A stretch of DNA of 64,000 nucleotides from Cytidiella melzeri. Taxonomy: Eukaryota; Basidiomycota; Agaricomycetes; Polyporales; Irpicaceae. Under the pieces are notes generated by a model that saw only the letters and a program-made list of their open reading frames with translations, searched no databases and was not told where the DNA came from. A program made the translations under genes and the position numbers. The stretch covers positions 248,001 to 312,000 of the forward strand of contig JABYQR010000009.1 of NCBI GenBank assembly GCA_022592445.1, read 5' to 3'. Shown one piece after another: positions 10,061-20,661 of the stretch; the first letter of the stretch is position 1; the number at the start of each line of letters is the position of its first letter.

Positions 10061-12274
10061 GTGCGGAGATCTAAAGAAGTCGCAGCAATGATTGATAGTG
10101 GAGCCTCGACACTATTCATTCATAAACGGTTTGTTCGAGAGCATCGTATCAGAACCCGGAAGTTGAAACAACCCATTCCGGTATACAACATAGACGGAAC
10201 CCCAAATCGAGACGGGGCTATTGATCAAGTTGCCATTCTCAATATGAGGATAGGGGACCACGAGGAGAGGACCATCTTCACGGTCACTGATATTGGACCC
10301 GAAGACGTAATTATAGGAATCGATTGGTTGCGTTATCATAACCCCACCATTGATTGGTACGAAGGCATCATTAGGATGGATGGATGTCCTGATGCATGTA
10401 AACCCAGGCAACGGGTTGATGAAGCGAGGGAGGCTGCAGCTAAGAGAACAGCTGAGCCTAAACGGAAGAAGAGAACTCCGGGATTACGGAAAGTTGTGGA
10501 ACAGCTTCCGTACTTGCCGGTGGATACGGAGGAGGCCGAAGAAGACTTCGAGGAAACCACGGAAGGTTCAGGAAGTTTGGATGGGGCCGAATTGCCGAAG
10601 TTACAGGCACAGGCCACTACTCAGCTCGGTGGAAAAGGAACTCCCCGACGCATTGTACGTACACGTCCGACACCTATGGTACAAGAAGGCGAACGCCTGT
10701 TCACTCTAGCGGGATACACATACTCTAGTGAACTAGCTGAGGTCGAGAACTGGGTTAAGCCAGTCAAAACCTTTGAGGAGATGGTACCTGAACAATATCG
10801 TCAACATGCTCACATTTTCTCTGAAACGGAATCTCAACGACTTCCAGAACACAAGTTGTACGACCATGCAATTGAGTTAGTTCCGGAGGCAAAAGGATTC
10901 CATGCAAAGGTTTACCCGCTGTCACACCCTGAGCAAGAAGAGCTTGATAAGTTTATCCGAGAGAACCTAGAGAAAGGGTACATTCAACCGTCGAAATCCC
11001 CAATGGCGTCACCCTTCTTCTTTGTCAAGAAAAAGGATGCAAAGTTACGCCCAGTGCAGGATTACCAGAAGTTGAACGAAGTTACTATCAAAAACAGGTA
11101 TCCACTGCCGTTGATCTCCGAACTCATGGATAGATTGCGCGGTGCTAAGTTCTTCACTAAGCTGGACGTCAGATGGGGGTACAATAATGTCCGCATCAAG
11201 GAAGGCGATGAACACAAAGCTGCATTTGTCACCAACCGAGGACTGTTTGAACCTACGGTCATGTTCTTTGGTCTTACCAATTCCCTGGCCACATTCCAGA
11301 ACATGATGAACGACATCTTTGCTGATCTTATTGCTGAAGGCAAGGTCACCGTCTACCTAGATGATATCCTCATCTATTCCAAGGAGATCTCCGAGCACCG
11401 CGAGGTGGTACATGAAGTTCTGAGACGGCTCAGACAACATGATCTATTTCTTAAACCGGAGAAATGCGAATTTGAGCGTTCAGAGACAGAATATCTTGGT
11501 GTTATCATTGGCCACAATCAGTTACGCATGGACCCTGTCAAAGTAAAGGCAGTGGCTGAGTGGCCTGTACCACAGAACGTCTCCGATATACGCCGATTCC
11601 GTGGGTTTGCAAACTTCTACCGGAGATTCATCAAAGACTTCAGAAAGATATGTAAGCCCTTAGACCGTCTCACGGGCAAGGTTCCTTGGAAATGGGGCCC
11701 TGAAGAACAGTCGGCGTTTGATGAACTCCGCCGACGATTTGTGGAAGCGCCGGTGTTGGCAATGTGGAGTTTTGATAGACCCACACGTTTGGAAACGGAT
11801 GCATCCGGGTATGCAATGGGAGGGGTATTGGAACAACAAGCCGAAGACGGCACGTGGCATCCAGTAGCCTATCGGTCTGAAGGCATGACTGAGACTGAAC
11901 GAAACTATGAGATCTACGACCGAGAACTCATGGCAATTGTACGAGCCCTTGAAGACTGGCGTCATTACTTGGAAGGGCTACCAGAGAAATTCCCTATCTT
12001 CTCTGACCACAAGAACCTCGAGTACTGGAAGACAGCTCGTAACTTGACACGCCGTCAAGCACGTTGGTCGTTGTTCCTCTCACGTTTTAACTTTGAAATC
12101 ATTCCGAAGCCCGGAAAATCAATGGGAAAGTCGGATTCTATGTCCAGGCTAGGCCAACACGAGGTCAAGGACGAAGAAGATAATCTATCACGAATAGTCC
12201 TAGGACCAGAGGTCTTCCGAGCCGCTGCTTCTCAACGGGGGCAAGCTAGCGTACAACCAGACAGAGACTGTTAA
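10061..12274 (+). CDS. gypsy-2 Pol: protease, reverse transcriptase, RNase H
   Basis: 737 codons. The retropepsin active site MIDSGASTLF is at residues 10-19, with the second block 'VIIGIDWLRYHNP' near 90. Reverse transcriptase spans about residues 270-520 with FTKLDVRWGYNN and the catalytic YLDDILIYS box. RNase H starts LETDASGYAMGG near 577 and shows 'YDRELMAIVRALEDWRHYL' and 'SDHKNLEYW'. The frame stops where the integrase linker should begin, at a one-base shift near 12260. It replicates element RNA into DNA in the cytoplasmic particle. Confidence 0.95.
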   Translation: MRRSKEVAAMIDSGASTLFIHKRFVREHRIRTRKLKQPIPVYNIDGTPNRDGAIDQVAILNMRIGDHEERTIFTVTDIGPEDVIIGIDWLRYHNPTIDWYEGIIRMDGCPDACKPRQRVDEAREAAAKRTAEPKRKKRTPGLRKVVEQLPYLPVDTEEAEEDFEETTEGSGSLDGAELPKLQAQATTQLGGKGTPRRIVRTRPTPMVQEGERLFTLAGYTYSSELAEVENWVKPVKTFEEMVPEQYRQHAHIFSETESQRLPEHKLYDHAIELVPEAKGFHAKVYPLSHPEQEELDKFIRENLEKGYIQPSKSPMASPFFFVKKKDAKLRPVQDYQKLNEVTIKNRYPLPLISELMDRLRGAKFFTKLDVRWGYNNVRIKEGDEHKAAFVTNRGLFEPTVMFFGLTNSLATFQNMMNDIFADLIAEGKVTVYLDDILIYSKEISEHREVVHEVLRRLRQHDLFLKPEKCEFERSETEYLGVIIGHNQLRMDPVKVKAVAEWPVPQNVSDIRRFRGFANFYRRFIKDFRKICKPLDRLTGKVPWKWGPEEQSAFDELRRRFVEAPVLAMWSFDRPTRLETDASGYAMGGVLEQQAEDGTWHPVAYRSEGMTETERNYEIYDRELMAIVRALEDWRHYLEGLPEKFPIFSDHKNLEYWKTARNLTRRQARWSLFLSRFNFEIIPKPGKSMGKSDSMSRLGQHEVKDEEDNLSRIVLGPEVFRAAASQRGQASVQPDRDC

Positions 12275-13864
12275 AACGTATCCGTAAATGTTCTCTGCGA
12301 GAACTGAAGTGGCAGAAGCACTTGCCAAAGTCAAGAAACTCGGACCTCGTCTTCTTAGTCGGGGAATCGAAGAGTGGAACGTGGAGAACGGACTGTTATT
12401 GTTCCGGGGAAAAGTTTATGTCCCTAAAGATGACGAAATCCAAAGGAACTGGTTCGGAGACATCATGACTTACCCGCCGCTGGACATCCGGGCAGGTACA
12501 AAACGCTGGAACTACTCTCTCGAAACTATGGTGGCCCAGCATGACACGCTTCGTCAATGACTACGTAGACACGTGTGACACCTGTCAAAGAACCAAGACA
12601 TACCCCGCCCCACCACGTGGTCCACTCAATCCACTAGATCCGCCCAATGCTCCATGGGAAAGCGTTACCACGGACTTCATTGTCAAGTTACCGCCATGTA
12701 AAGGATATGATTCTATCACGGTTGCAGTTGATCGAACAACAGCGCAGGTGCATTGTTACCCATCACGGGAAAACATGAAAACTCCTGAACATGTGCAGGA
12801 TTATATTGCAAACGTGTTTGACTCCACGGGGTACCTCGCCAGATGATCTCAGACCGCGGTTCGGTGTTCGCGTCCAAGTTTCTCCGTGCTATCTACGATG
12901 CACTCGGAGTAAAGTCTTTATGTCCACTGGTACCATCCTCAGACAGATGGTAAAACAGAACGTATGAACCAAGAGATAGAACAGTATCTCCGAGTGTTCT
13001 GCTCCTTCAGACAGGATGACTGGGTAGATTGGTTACCGATTGCGGAGTTTGCACTTAATAGCCGAGTACACTCGTCCACCGGGAAGGCTCCCTTCGAACT
13101 GATCTATGGGTATCTACCAGAATTCCAGGTGCCTTTGAACCCAGTGTCCAATGTCCCCGCAGCAGACGAACGTCTTCGAGCATTACGAGAAGCCCAAGAA
13201 GATGCTAAAGCTGTGCTACAACTTACGGCAGAACGCATGAAACGGTTCTACGATCATGGAGTTGCAAAAGCTCCGCAGTTTAAAGTTGGTGAAAAGTTTA
13301 CGTGGAACGTGAAAAACATCCAAAGGAACAGCCGGTGGCAAAGCTAGCACCAAAACGAGATGGTCCCTATGAGATCTTGAAAAGATTGGGGATTTGAATT
13401 ACCGGGTTAAACTTACCATTCGGAACAAGCGTCACCTGGTGTTCCATGTGGATAGGTTGCGACCAGCCAAGACGGCAAGTTTGGTCCCTAACCGGGAATT
13501 TCCTGAACCTGAGCCGATTGTGGTAGACGAAGAAGAGGAGTACGAGGTAGAACAGATTCTTGATTCAAGGATCTTCGGGCGAAAGAAGGAGTTTCAGTAC
13601 CGTGTTAAGTGGAAAGGATACCCAGAATCAGAAAATTCCTGGGAACCAGCCACCAACGTCACTCATGCCGATGAAGCTGTAAAGGATTTCCACAGACGAC
13701 ACCCAGGAGCTCCACAACCAATCGCTGCATCTCTATTCTTGGCAATGAATTTCCAACCAATTAACAAGAATTTTGAGAAGCTACCTTCAGAAACTCTACG
13801 ACGCGTATCCTTGTGGGAAGACGGAAAAGACTCAACTCCTGCCTTCCGGAGAAAAGGCCTTTAG
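12275..13864 (+). pseudogene. gypsy-2 integrase and chromodomain, multiply frameshifted
   Basis: Pieces in several frames rebuild an integrase: HHCC zinc binding ([11 protein letters not shown] and CDTCQ), the DDE core (TDFIVKLP, ISDRGSVF, then the TDGKTERMNQE block) and a C-terminal chromodomain at about 13550-13710 (YEVEQILDSRIFGRKKEF, VKWKGYPESENSWEP). Breaks lie near 12260, 12445, 12840, 12935 and 13385. The chromodomain, which in such elements targets modified histone tails, places it among the chromoviruses. Confidence 0.9.
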
Positions 13865-13873
13865 GAGGGGGGT
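13862..13873 (+). promoter_or_regulatory. gypsy-2 polypurine tract
   Basis: Run TAGGAGGGGGGT ending two bases before the 3' LTR; the expected plus-strand primer for reverse transcription. Confidence 0.8.
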
Positions 13874-13875
13874 AA

Positions 13876-14368
13876 TGTCACGAACATGCACACTTTTTCC
13901 TTTCTTTTCCTTTTAATTTCCTTATCTTATCTTATCGATGGTACATAGCTACTGCATTTGATCAAGTGCATGTGACAGACTGGTCACATGATCATAGAAG
14001 GTGCTGGAACATTGTGGAACATTGTAGAACATCACACCATAGCACACCATACGTTCCCACGGCAGTGTTAGGAGTACAGACCTGGTACCAGGGGTCCTTG
14101 TCTGAGATGTATATAAACCCACCTTGTAGCTCCCTAAAGACCTCAGACTCTACCTCCTGGTCTTTAGGTGACGTCCACCTTGTACTAGGTCTATCACTGT
14201 ACTAATATATTCTGGTCTTTAGCTCATCGTTAGCTGCTCCCTCGTCGTTGTCTCTCCATCATCATCATCACCTTCCTTGTCGTCATCGTCCACGCGAGTC
14301 CGCTCGTTGTTCCTCCATCCCCGTCGTCACTTCCTCGCTCTTCATAGAGTTTGGTTGTGTTCTTGACA
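13876..14368 (+). repeat. gypsy-2 3' LTR
   Basis: 493 bp, matching the 5' LTR except for five substitutions and one extra T, all in the distal 200 bp. Followed by the CCAAC duplication. Confidence 0.95.
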
Positions 14369-15430
14369 CCAACCCCCAGTAGTGCCTACAGTCTCCTCCA
14401 AGAGATCGTCCACTAAATTGCCCTTGCCAGCGTCGTCCGTTGCCTCTGTAGCAGACTTGCTGGACAATTGCTCTTATTGCAACACTGAGAGCAATTACCC
14501 AATTCCCCTGCAATCAGGTCTCTTTATTCTGATTGACTGCAACTGCCCACTTGCGCTGCATCCAGATTGCTGGCTTTTGCCTGACTTGAAAGGAGAAAAC
14601 CACGAGTGCTAACTCATTCAGTTTAATCTCACTGGCACCCCCAACATTGTTGTTGGACACACCTTCAAGTGCAACACCCATTGCCAATCCAGTGGAGTTG
14701 TCCTCCACTACCAACCCCACGATCCCTCCTCCAACTCTGACTGAGTCTTGCTGTTGTCATTGCCACTGTAACGTGTCAACATTGACTCTTCCTTTCACTC
14801 CCACCATAAAAGTACATGTTTTCTTGTGTATAGATCATCCGGGCACCCATTGGGCTTGCGTGGATATTAACAGTTTGTCTTATCACCTTACCTGAAGCAT
14901 TTCACTGTGCTTCGCTAAGGAAGAGTAGCACTTACTACCTTTGAGTTGGCCACTTTTGTATCACTGTGTTTTACTGTGAACTCCTTTACTGTGTTACTGC
15001 AACTCCGTTTCTACTTCACTGCGCTGCGCTTACTGCATTCTCTTTTACCGCGTTAAGTTTATCACAACATTTCCTCTTCACTGCAATAGTGTTTTGCGTT
15101 TCTGATTTGATTTGTGCCTTAGTTCCGATATCTACATTGCACGTGTTTCACATTGATCTTACCTGCACCTCCTCGGTTTCATCGCGAGTCTCATCACACT
15201 CCTTTTCCTCATTGGGTTAGACCCCTGATATTGACTCCGAGTTTGCAACACACTATTTTACTTTCTCGCTGCATTGAGTCACACTAGCTTTAGCTAGGAC
15301 TCTTAGGCCACCTCACATTTACTATGTACACATTTGTGCTCTATAACCCTTTCACTTCTTTGCCACTTTGTGGGTGGTTGTGTTGTCTTTAGGGTTGTTG
15401 TTTGTCTCAGGGCGTGTTTCAGTGTCTCAG

Positions 15431-15690
15431 CGTGTTCACCTCTTGTTCATGCTAAAACCTCTTTCACCTTTGCTGTGTTCCCCCTTTTGTCTGCAATACA
15501 CGTAGCGCCTTGCCCTCCTAGCTCTCCCTTTACAAAAACCATTATCTTAAAAACCTTGTCACTTTTATTGACACAGGTTAACTAGGACTCTAAGACCACC
15601 TCGCACATCTTATACACTTTTGCGCCTCCACACCCTTACACTTCTATTGCCACTTTGTGGTTGGGTGGTGTTGTCTTCCAAGTTGTCACT
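15431..15690 (+). repeat. Tail of the outer repeat copy
   Basis: Second, tandem version of the repeat tail (CACTTCTATTGCCACTTTGTGG near 15640) after the inner copy's own tail near 15350. It marks the far side of the nested insertion and is cut by the following LTR-like segment. Confidence 0.55.
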
Positions 15691-16122
15691 TGTTTCAGAG
15701 GTAAGACTGCTTCAGCTAGTGAAGGAGAATGAAGTAGAATGGGGAATCTAAATTGATATTCAAACTTAAGACTTCTACTGTACAAGTCAGATCAGCTTAT
15801 ATACTACTACAAGTTAGAAGTCTGATGAGAGATGTATATATACAGAAGTGATATGGGTAAGTATTCAGGAGTAAATATCAGAATCAGATTGGAGTTGGGA
15901 GGCGGATGAAGTGGGAAGTACAAGGTAAGGACAGACGTGGACGATTATATGACGGAGTTGTGAGAGGGCTCGGGATTTGACCAGGAGCATGTGATGATGG
16001 GTGCGTGGGGTAGCAGCAGGAGGATGCCAGAGTGATCAGAAGTTTGGTCCAATCATGTGATCCGATTTGGATCATAATAGTCAGTACCTCAATGTTAAGC
16101 CCACGTCTCTGTGTCACAGGCA
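15691..16122 (-). repeat. LTR relic related to the gypsy-1 LTR
   Basis: Shares ordered short blocks with 3700-4260 (for example CTTCAGCTAGTGAAG and a TATATAC-rich centre) in the same orientation. Plausible ends are TGTTTCAG and GTGTCACA, but no matching target duplication was found. 16123-16429 shows nothing recognisable. Confidence 0.4.
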
Positions 16123-16429
16123 GCAATATAGGTTTCTACAGGAAGACTCAATGCAAAGTAGACAGACTCAGAGACAGCTGCACAAAAGTGACAGAATCCT
16201 ACATGATCGTAGTCATTAGAATGCTGGCAGTGACACAAAGACTATCAACAGACTTTGATTGATGAATGTTGAGAAGCTCTAAATGGTCAGGCAGTTTGAG
16301 GTTAACAGCAGCATAATCCTTGAAATCACTGAGCTCACAGAGCTCACCAGTGCCCCAGCAAAGGGCGATTTAGTCACTCTATGTGACATGGGTAGAATTA
16401 TATCCACCCTGTTGTCCAACTGTTATCAT

Positions 16430-16513
16430 GGGCACTTAGCACAGTGGTAGCGCGTTTGCTTTGCACATCACGTGGTTTGCATGAGGTCGTGGGTTCAATC
16501 CCCACAGTGTCCA
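16430..16513 (+). tRNA. tRNA-Ala(TGC) with a ~12-nt intron
   Basis: 84 nt. The acceptor stem pairs GGGCACT with AGTGTCC (one G-U), followed by discriminator A. The T arm is perfect (GTGGG-TTCAATC-CCCAC) and gives the B box GGTTCAATCCC. The A box is GCACAGTGGTAG. The anticodon loop reads TTTGCAC with anticodon TGC, and about 11-12 extra bases follow the anticodon where fungal tRNA introns lie. A TTTTT Pol III terminator starts at 16515. The D stem has one mismatch and the anticodon stem is imperfect, so a degenerate gene cannot be excluded. Confidence 0.75.
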
Positions 16514-17229
16514 TCTTTTTAACTTTGAGTCCCCTCCACCATGCAGGAGTCCTCATAACAATGCACAACGCTAGATGGATATTTGCCACAAATCATCACT
16601 TCATTGGCTTATGAACAATTGTTATGTATATTATGATACCCTGACAAACATGATGTTCATTGTTGTAGATATCCTTTCCGGTAGGAGAATGGTGGCAACG
16701 GGCTTTTGATATCTTGGTGCTAATGTTACATAAAGATTAATAGAGGTTGGAGTGTTCCATCATCCGATCCCTGTAGTTATGGCTTGTTGCCTTTACAAGT
16801 ACCTCCAACCGCAAATTTGCAAAATCTGTGAAATTTTGTGGTATCGGGTCTTGCACCGCAGCGTTGGATGATAGGAGACCAGTACAGACCAGGCATTTGA
16901 ATTGGATGGTAAAGTTCAGAATGTTGTCGCGTGAGTTCTCATCCCGAGGGCGCACTGTGATTTTTGGCCGACCAACGCCGTGCACACAACATTGTCGAGC
17001 GAGACAGCAGCGGTCATTCGCTGCGTCGCATCGGTCTGCAACAACAGGCGGCGTTGATTTAAAGACATCGGGCAGGCGGCGACAGTTCGCGTCCTCGGTG
17101 TGGTAACTCTTTCCGATACACTCACCAACGAGTCTCCGAGTCGTGTATTGCCGGAATTGTCTTGAAGCGCTTGAGTTCCATCTCGCCAACTTTGAAATGC
17201 TGTGGCCATATCATCCCTAGAGTGATCTT
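16514..17229. other. Noncoding stretch, nothing recognised
   Basis: Short overlapping frames exist on both strands (a 150-codon minus frame at 16737-17189 is the longest), but none shows a domain, splice-consistent structure or similarity to anything else in the window. Confidence 0.5.
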
Positions 17230-17835
17230 GTAGTTGATGCATCGATGTGTCAGACGCAAACCCATCCCTCTCGACACCGGACGCTCTCTCTCGAGCCACG
17301 ACCCCCCTGAACTGCACTCAGCTGACACCGCCTTTCAGAGCTCAACGGACACTAGCACCGTACGTCGTCTCATCTTCTTGCCTGCGCCTCTGATGAACAA
17401 GTCAGTGGCTAGCGTACTCCATCCGGATGAGTTCGCATGCTCATACCCCCTGAACAGAACCTGGATGATTTCCGGACGTATTGATTGAGAGATCTGGCAA
17501 TTTAGCGGTCGGGCTGCGCGTCACCAGATGAGTGGTCTCTTCGCACAAGTAACGGCCACTCCTGTTCGATATGTCTTTAGCTGCTACCTCGATGATAGAT
17601 GTTGTTTTGTCAACAGCACACAGGTCTTCCGATATGGTCACACGTGTGCTAGAAGGCGAGGCTGGCAGAAGTTTGAAGAGGCTGTCTTGCCTTGGGAGTT
17701 CGAACGTTCAACGGCCAGCTCGAGAAGGAGCGTGGGTGATCAATATCGAGACACCTCGGGTCTAACTGGTGCGGCAGGTCATGAGGAAATTGCGAGTAGT
17801 GTGGTGGCACCGGCTGAAGTGGCAAGTATGTAACT
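17230..17835 (+). pseudogene. Patchwork of gene relics: 5' flank of the Ser-rich gene plus THR4 3' end
   Basis: Two relics lie side by side. At about 17255-17390 the sequence matches, in reverse orientation, the DNA just upstream of the Ser-rich gene at about 30540-30700 (blocks 'GGACGCTCTCTC', 'GACACCGCCTT', 'GTACGTCGT'). At about 17560-17830 the plus strand encodes decayed threonine synthase C-terminal blocks in shifting frames ('VLSTAH', 'VTRVLEGEAG', 'EAVLPWEFE', 'INIETPRV'), matching the real gene at 51180-51432. Neither relic is functional. Confidence 0.65.
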
Positions 17836-18836
17836 CCGTACACTTTATCCAGATGTTTCCTGGTTCCAAAGTTCGCGTATGCTCTGTTACATAGGTATTA
17901 GCGAGGTGGTGTTCAAAGTAAGAAACCAGTCATGCTGCAGAATCCCCTCACTGTTCGTTGCAATCCAAATTGACGACTCAGGCTGAAACATCACCGTAGT
18001 AGGAAACAACGGCTCTCTTTCCTCAACCAGAGAGCTAGAGGAAGGGAGTAGGAGAAAAGTGCCGGAGAGAGAGAGAGTCGGAGGAGTCAAGCGAGTCGCG
18101 AGAGCGGGAGACGTAGGAGAACGAATCTGCGGCCACCGTGGTAGAAGCTGCAAACGAGCCTGTAATTGATGGAGAGCATGGCGCAGGTCCGGGAGTGGAT
18201 TCGTGAGATGGGGAAGCGGTGGGAATGGGTGACTTTGTCGCAGATTCACTTGGTCCTTCAAAACCCGTACTTGAAGCTGGAGGCATGCCCGTCTCTATAT
18301 AGAAAACATTGGTACAGATGAGAGACGTGTGAGTGCAGGAGAGCATAGCTAGAGCGAAATCTCAAGGCTTCAAGGTGGCACATGCACAGCACCTGTTGAA
18401 TATACAAGGTTCCTCAGATTGCTGCGGAGCCTAGGCTCTGATGGTCAAGCATCCCGAAATAAAAATGCTGCTTGTGCTTGCGCGCATAGTTCGTGGTAAC
18501 AGGCCTAGGTAGTGCTCACACAAGTGTTTTCCCGTAGCATCTGCGGATATGTATGCTCTAGCAGGATAATTAGGTGGATATGAACGTACATACGAGCGTA
18601 TGGCATGAGAAAAGCTCACCATTAAGGCTGTGTTGCGGTGAAGCAGGGAACTCGGGTCCAAAGCGACCAAGTATGAGCCAAATAACGACGCCCAAGTTGT
18701 GAACCGCTTTTCGCTGCAGCGAAAGTTCAAATGTACAAGTGCACCGTTTAACGCGACGTATACACTCTCGCACGACTTGAAAAGCTGTAACATTCTGTAC
18801 ACAAACAGCGTCATCGCTTCACGCATACTCTCCTTC
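17836..18836. other. Intergenic stretch without a supported gene
   Basis: Minus-strand frames of 103-137 codons (for example 18431-18844, Ser/Leu-rich) lie just downstream of the ECM11-like gene and could be its 3' UTR or an unknown small gene. No domain, signal peptide or conserved motif was recognised. Confidence 0.4.
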
Positions 18837-20453
18837 TCAATCATCCGAGTGTTGGTTGTTCAAGTCGATAGCCTTGACAAAGGCGACAGCACCGCCCTTC
18901 CCTTTCCCAATACCGCAAACATTTCCTCCGTTCTGAATTAAGGTGTCGCGTACTTCGTCCAGTGTATTCTCGCGCGTTTTGAGCACTTCTCGATGAGATG
19001 TCAGGGAGGCGGTGAGCGTTGCATACAAAGACAGTTTGGTACTTGTATCCGACTGAGGTGAGAGAACAATGATCAAGATTGAACCGTTGACATACTTCAT
19101 ATGTTCCTTGACCTACCGCAATGTAAGTCGACAGAACAGGGCCATGTATTGGAACCACTTACAATATCAAGTAATCTGCCAAACTTGGCGGTCAATTCTA
19201 CAAAATGAGAGCATGTGTCAGCCGTCGTAAAGTGCAGATTCACATATCAGAACTCGAGCAACGAAAACAAATCGTGCGCACCATCTGCCCCGGCTGTCCA
19301 CTCTTCGATGGTGCAACTGGCCCACTTCTTCTTCGCTTCTTCGTAGGCAGTGATGTGAGCATCAGCGTGGGCATCAAAGTCTTCTCCGAGGAGTCTGGAC
19401 AAGGCGTGGTCGTTGTGCGCGCCAGAAGGCGGAACTGATGGGATATACGCCTGTCCGGCATGGGAAGTAGCGGGGGAGGGCGTACGGCGAGGCGAGGTCT
19501 GGAACGGAGTGCGCGCGCCGTGTCTAGCACCGAAATTGCTCTGTAGCTGCTAGGAAGATGTGCGCCGGTTGTTAGTGAGCGTACTAGTGTGTACTGAGAT
19601 CTGAACAAACGTCGTCGTCGTTATCCAACTTATAACGCTTTGAGGCGCTGTAGTCCAAATCGTCACTAATCTCTTCGGTGCGTTCGATACGCTTCTGTAC
19701 GCGCCGCAAGGGCATCGTCGTGTAGCGGTCATCGTTTGGAATAGCTTCCGCATTGTACGTTACGTCGTAGTGGTGGGCTAAACTAGAATTCGGCTCTTCA
19801 CGGTCGAAGGCATCAAGGCCGGCATTCCTTGCACTGCGCGATCGATCTTCATCTGTGTCTTGCGCTTGTTTCGGCTTATCTCCTACTCCACGAGAGGACT
19901 GCGAGCGACGGCTCAATCCTACGTGAGAGCTACTTTCCAGATGCTGATCGTTACAGTCAGGTCCCAGAATGGTGCCAGAGGTGACTGTATGCGGGCTGTT
20001 GGTGTTCAGATCCTCAATAGAAGCAGCAGAATGGCGCTTGGTAGGAGATGGAACGCGTGGGGCTCGAAAGGCAGCCATAGACTGGAAGGTAGCAGAGCTA
20101 GGAAAAAATGGAGAAGTTTTCGCGCTCCTTTGATTGAAAGGCTTTGCAGAAGGAGAGAACGGGCGATTGACTTCATCCTCGAAGGCTTTACGAGGTTTGG
20201 GCTGGAAGGGCTGGCCATCCGCGACAACTGACTTTTTCTTCTTCATCAAGCTTGCAATGTTGAGAGGCTTATTGTTACCAATTGCAAGAGATATGTCCTC
20301 AGAGGAATTCGAGTGTAGACTAAGAGACGTCGCAGAGGACCGATTACTACCGTCTCCGTCCGAGCTCATGCTGGTATTGAGGCTATTGGAAGAGATGTCG
20401 CTTGACAAAGGAGCTGCCATTCCTTGCGGAACGAAAGGTTGTCTGGCACTCAT
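18837..20453 (-). CDS. ECM11-like protein (possible synaptonemal-complex/meiotic factor)
   Basis: Four-exon model 20453-19611, 19549-19282, 19197-19163, 19112-18837, giving 473 residues. The frame holds across every junction; the first donor (GTTTGT) is weak. The first ~300 residues are disordered and Ser/Asn-rich. The last ~120 residues are helical, with TIEEWTAGADELTAKFG, then a charged helix 'REVLKTRENTLDEVRDTLIQ' and a final GG, which I read as the fungal Ecm11 C-terminal domain. Yeast Ecm11 joins Gmc2 in the synaptonemal-complex central element. A 54-nt in-frame segment after 'VKEHM' may be a further intron. It diverges from the cohesin gene across 208 bp. The family call is from memory and unverified; gene structure is firmer than name. 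Confidence 0.55.
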
Positions 20454-20661
20454 ACTGCGAAGCTATATGCTGGAAGTGGACACCCAGGGAGCTCGAGAGA
20501 CAACGAGGCGAAAGCAGAGTGTGGAAAGCGCCGACATATCAGCCTTGTGGCGTGTAAATGTGACAAACGCGTGACACATCACAACCACGTTTGGTCACGT
20601 TCTCGAGAACCGCCACACGCGTTTTGCCCTGTTCGCAGCTTGTACCACCACCAACCTCACC
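20454..20661. promoter_or_regulatory. Bidirectional promoter with two ACGCGT (MCB-type) boxes
   Basis: 208 bp between the start codons of the ECM11-like gene (minus) and the cohesin SA gene (plus). Perfect ACGCGT palindromes lie at 20567-20572 and 20617-20622. In yeasts this box binds the MBF complex that drives G1/S and, in fission yeast, premeiotic transcription. Control of both genes by an MBF-like factor is inferred. Confidence 0.5.

Larger units (their letters stand above)
7239..14368 (+). mobile_element. gypsy-2: full-length Ty3/gypsy chromovirus, defective
   Basis: Complete element of 7,130 bp with a 492-bp 5' LTR, 493-bp 3' LTR and target duplication CCAAC (7234-7238 and 14369-14373). 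Order: LTR, upstream coding region, gag, protease-RT-RNase H, integrase with C-terminal chromodomain, polypurine tract GGAGGGGGG, LTR. The two LTRs differ by five substitutions and one indel, so insertion is not very recent. Gag and pol are open, but the integrase carries at least four frameshifts or stops, so it cannot move by itself. Confidence 0.95.
7085..14612 (+). pseudogene. Cys/His-rich ORF of inner repeat copy, split by gypsy-2
   Basis: The first part (7085-7238) encodes the N-terminal C-x2-C cluster (VCCFCPTVPNLPDSCC). The second part (14374-14612) encodes the distal cluster (CSYCNTESNYPIPLQ, then a DC-C motif, HPDCW, and a stop just after 'HEC'). The gypsy-2 element with its CCAAC duplication separates the two. 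Both halves stay readable apart from the early stop, so the ORF was intact not long before the insertion. Confidence 0.65.
5593..15430 (+). mobile_element. Inner repeat copy, split by a solo LTR and by gypsy-2
   Basis: Begins TGATACGCCCAG, homologous to the starts at 894 and 34736, and ends near the GTGTCTCAGCGTG block at about 15430. Without the solo LTR (6173-6871) and gypsy-2 (7239-14368), each with its 5-bp duplication, about 2.0 kb of repeat remains, close to the other copies. It is more diverged than copy 1, largely by C-to-T and G-to-A changes. Confidence 0.7.

Noticed and set aside
16398..16589. 63-codon minus frame
   Set aside because: It is the reverse strand of the tRNA gene; the 'GIEPTTS' text is a well-known artefact of tRNA T-arms.
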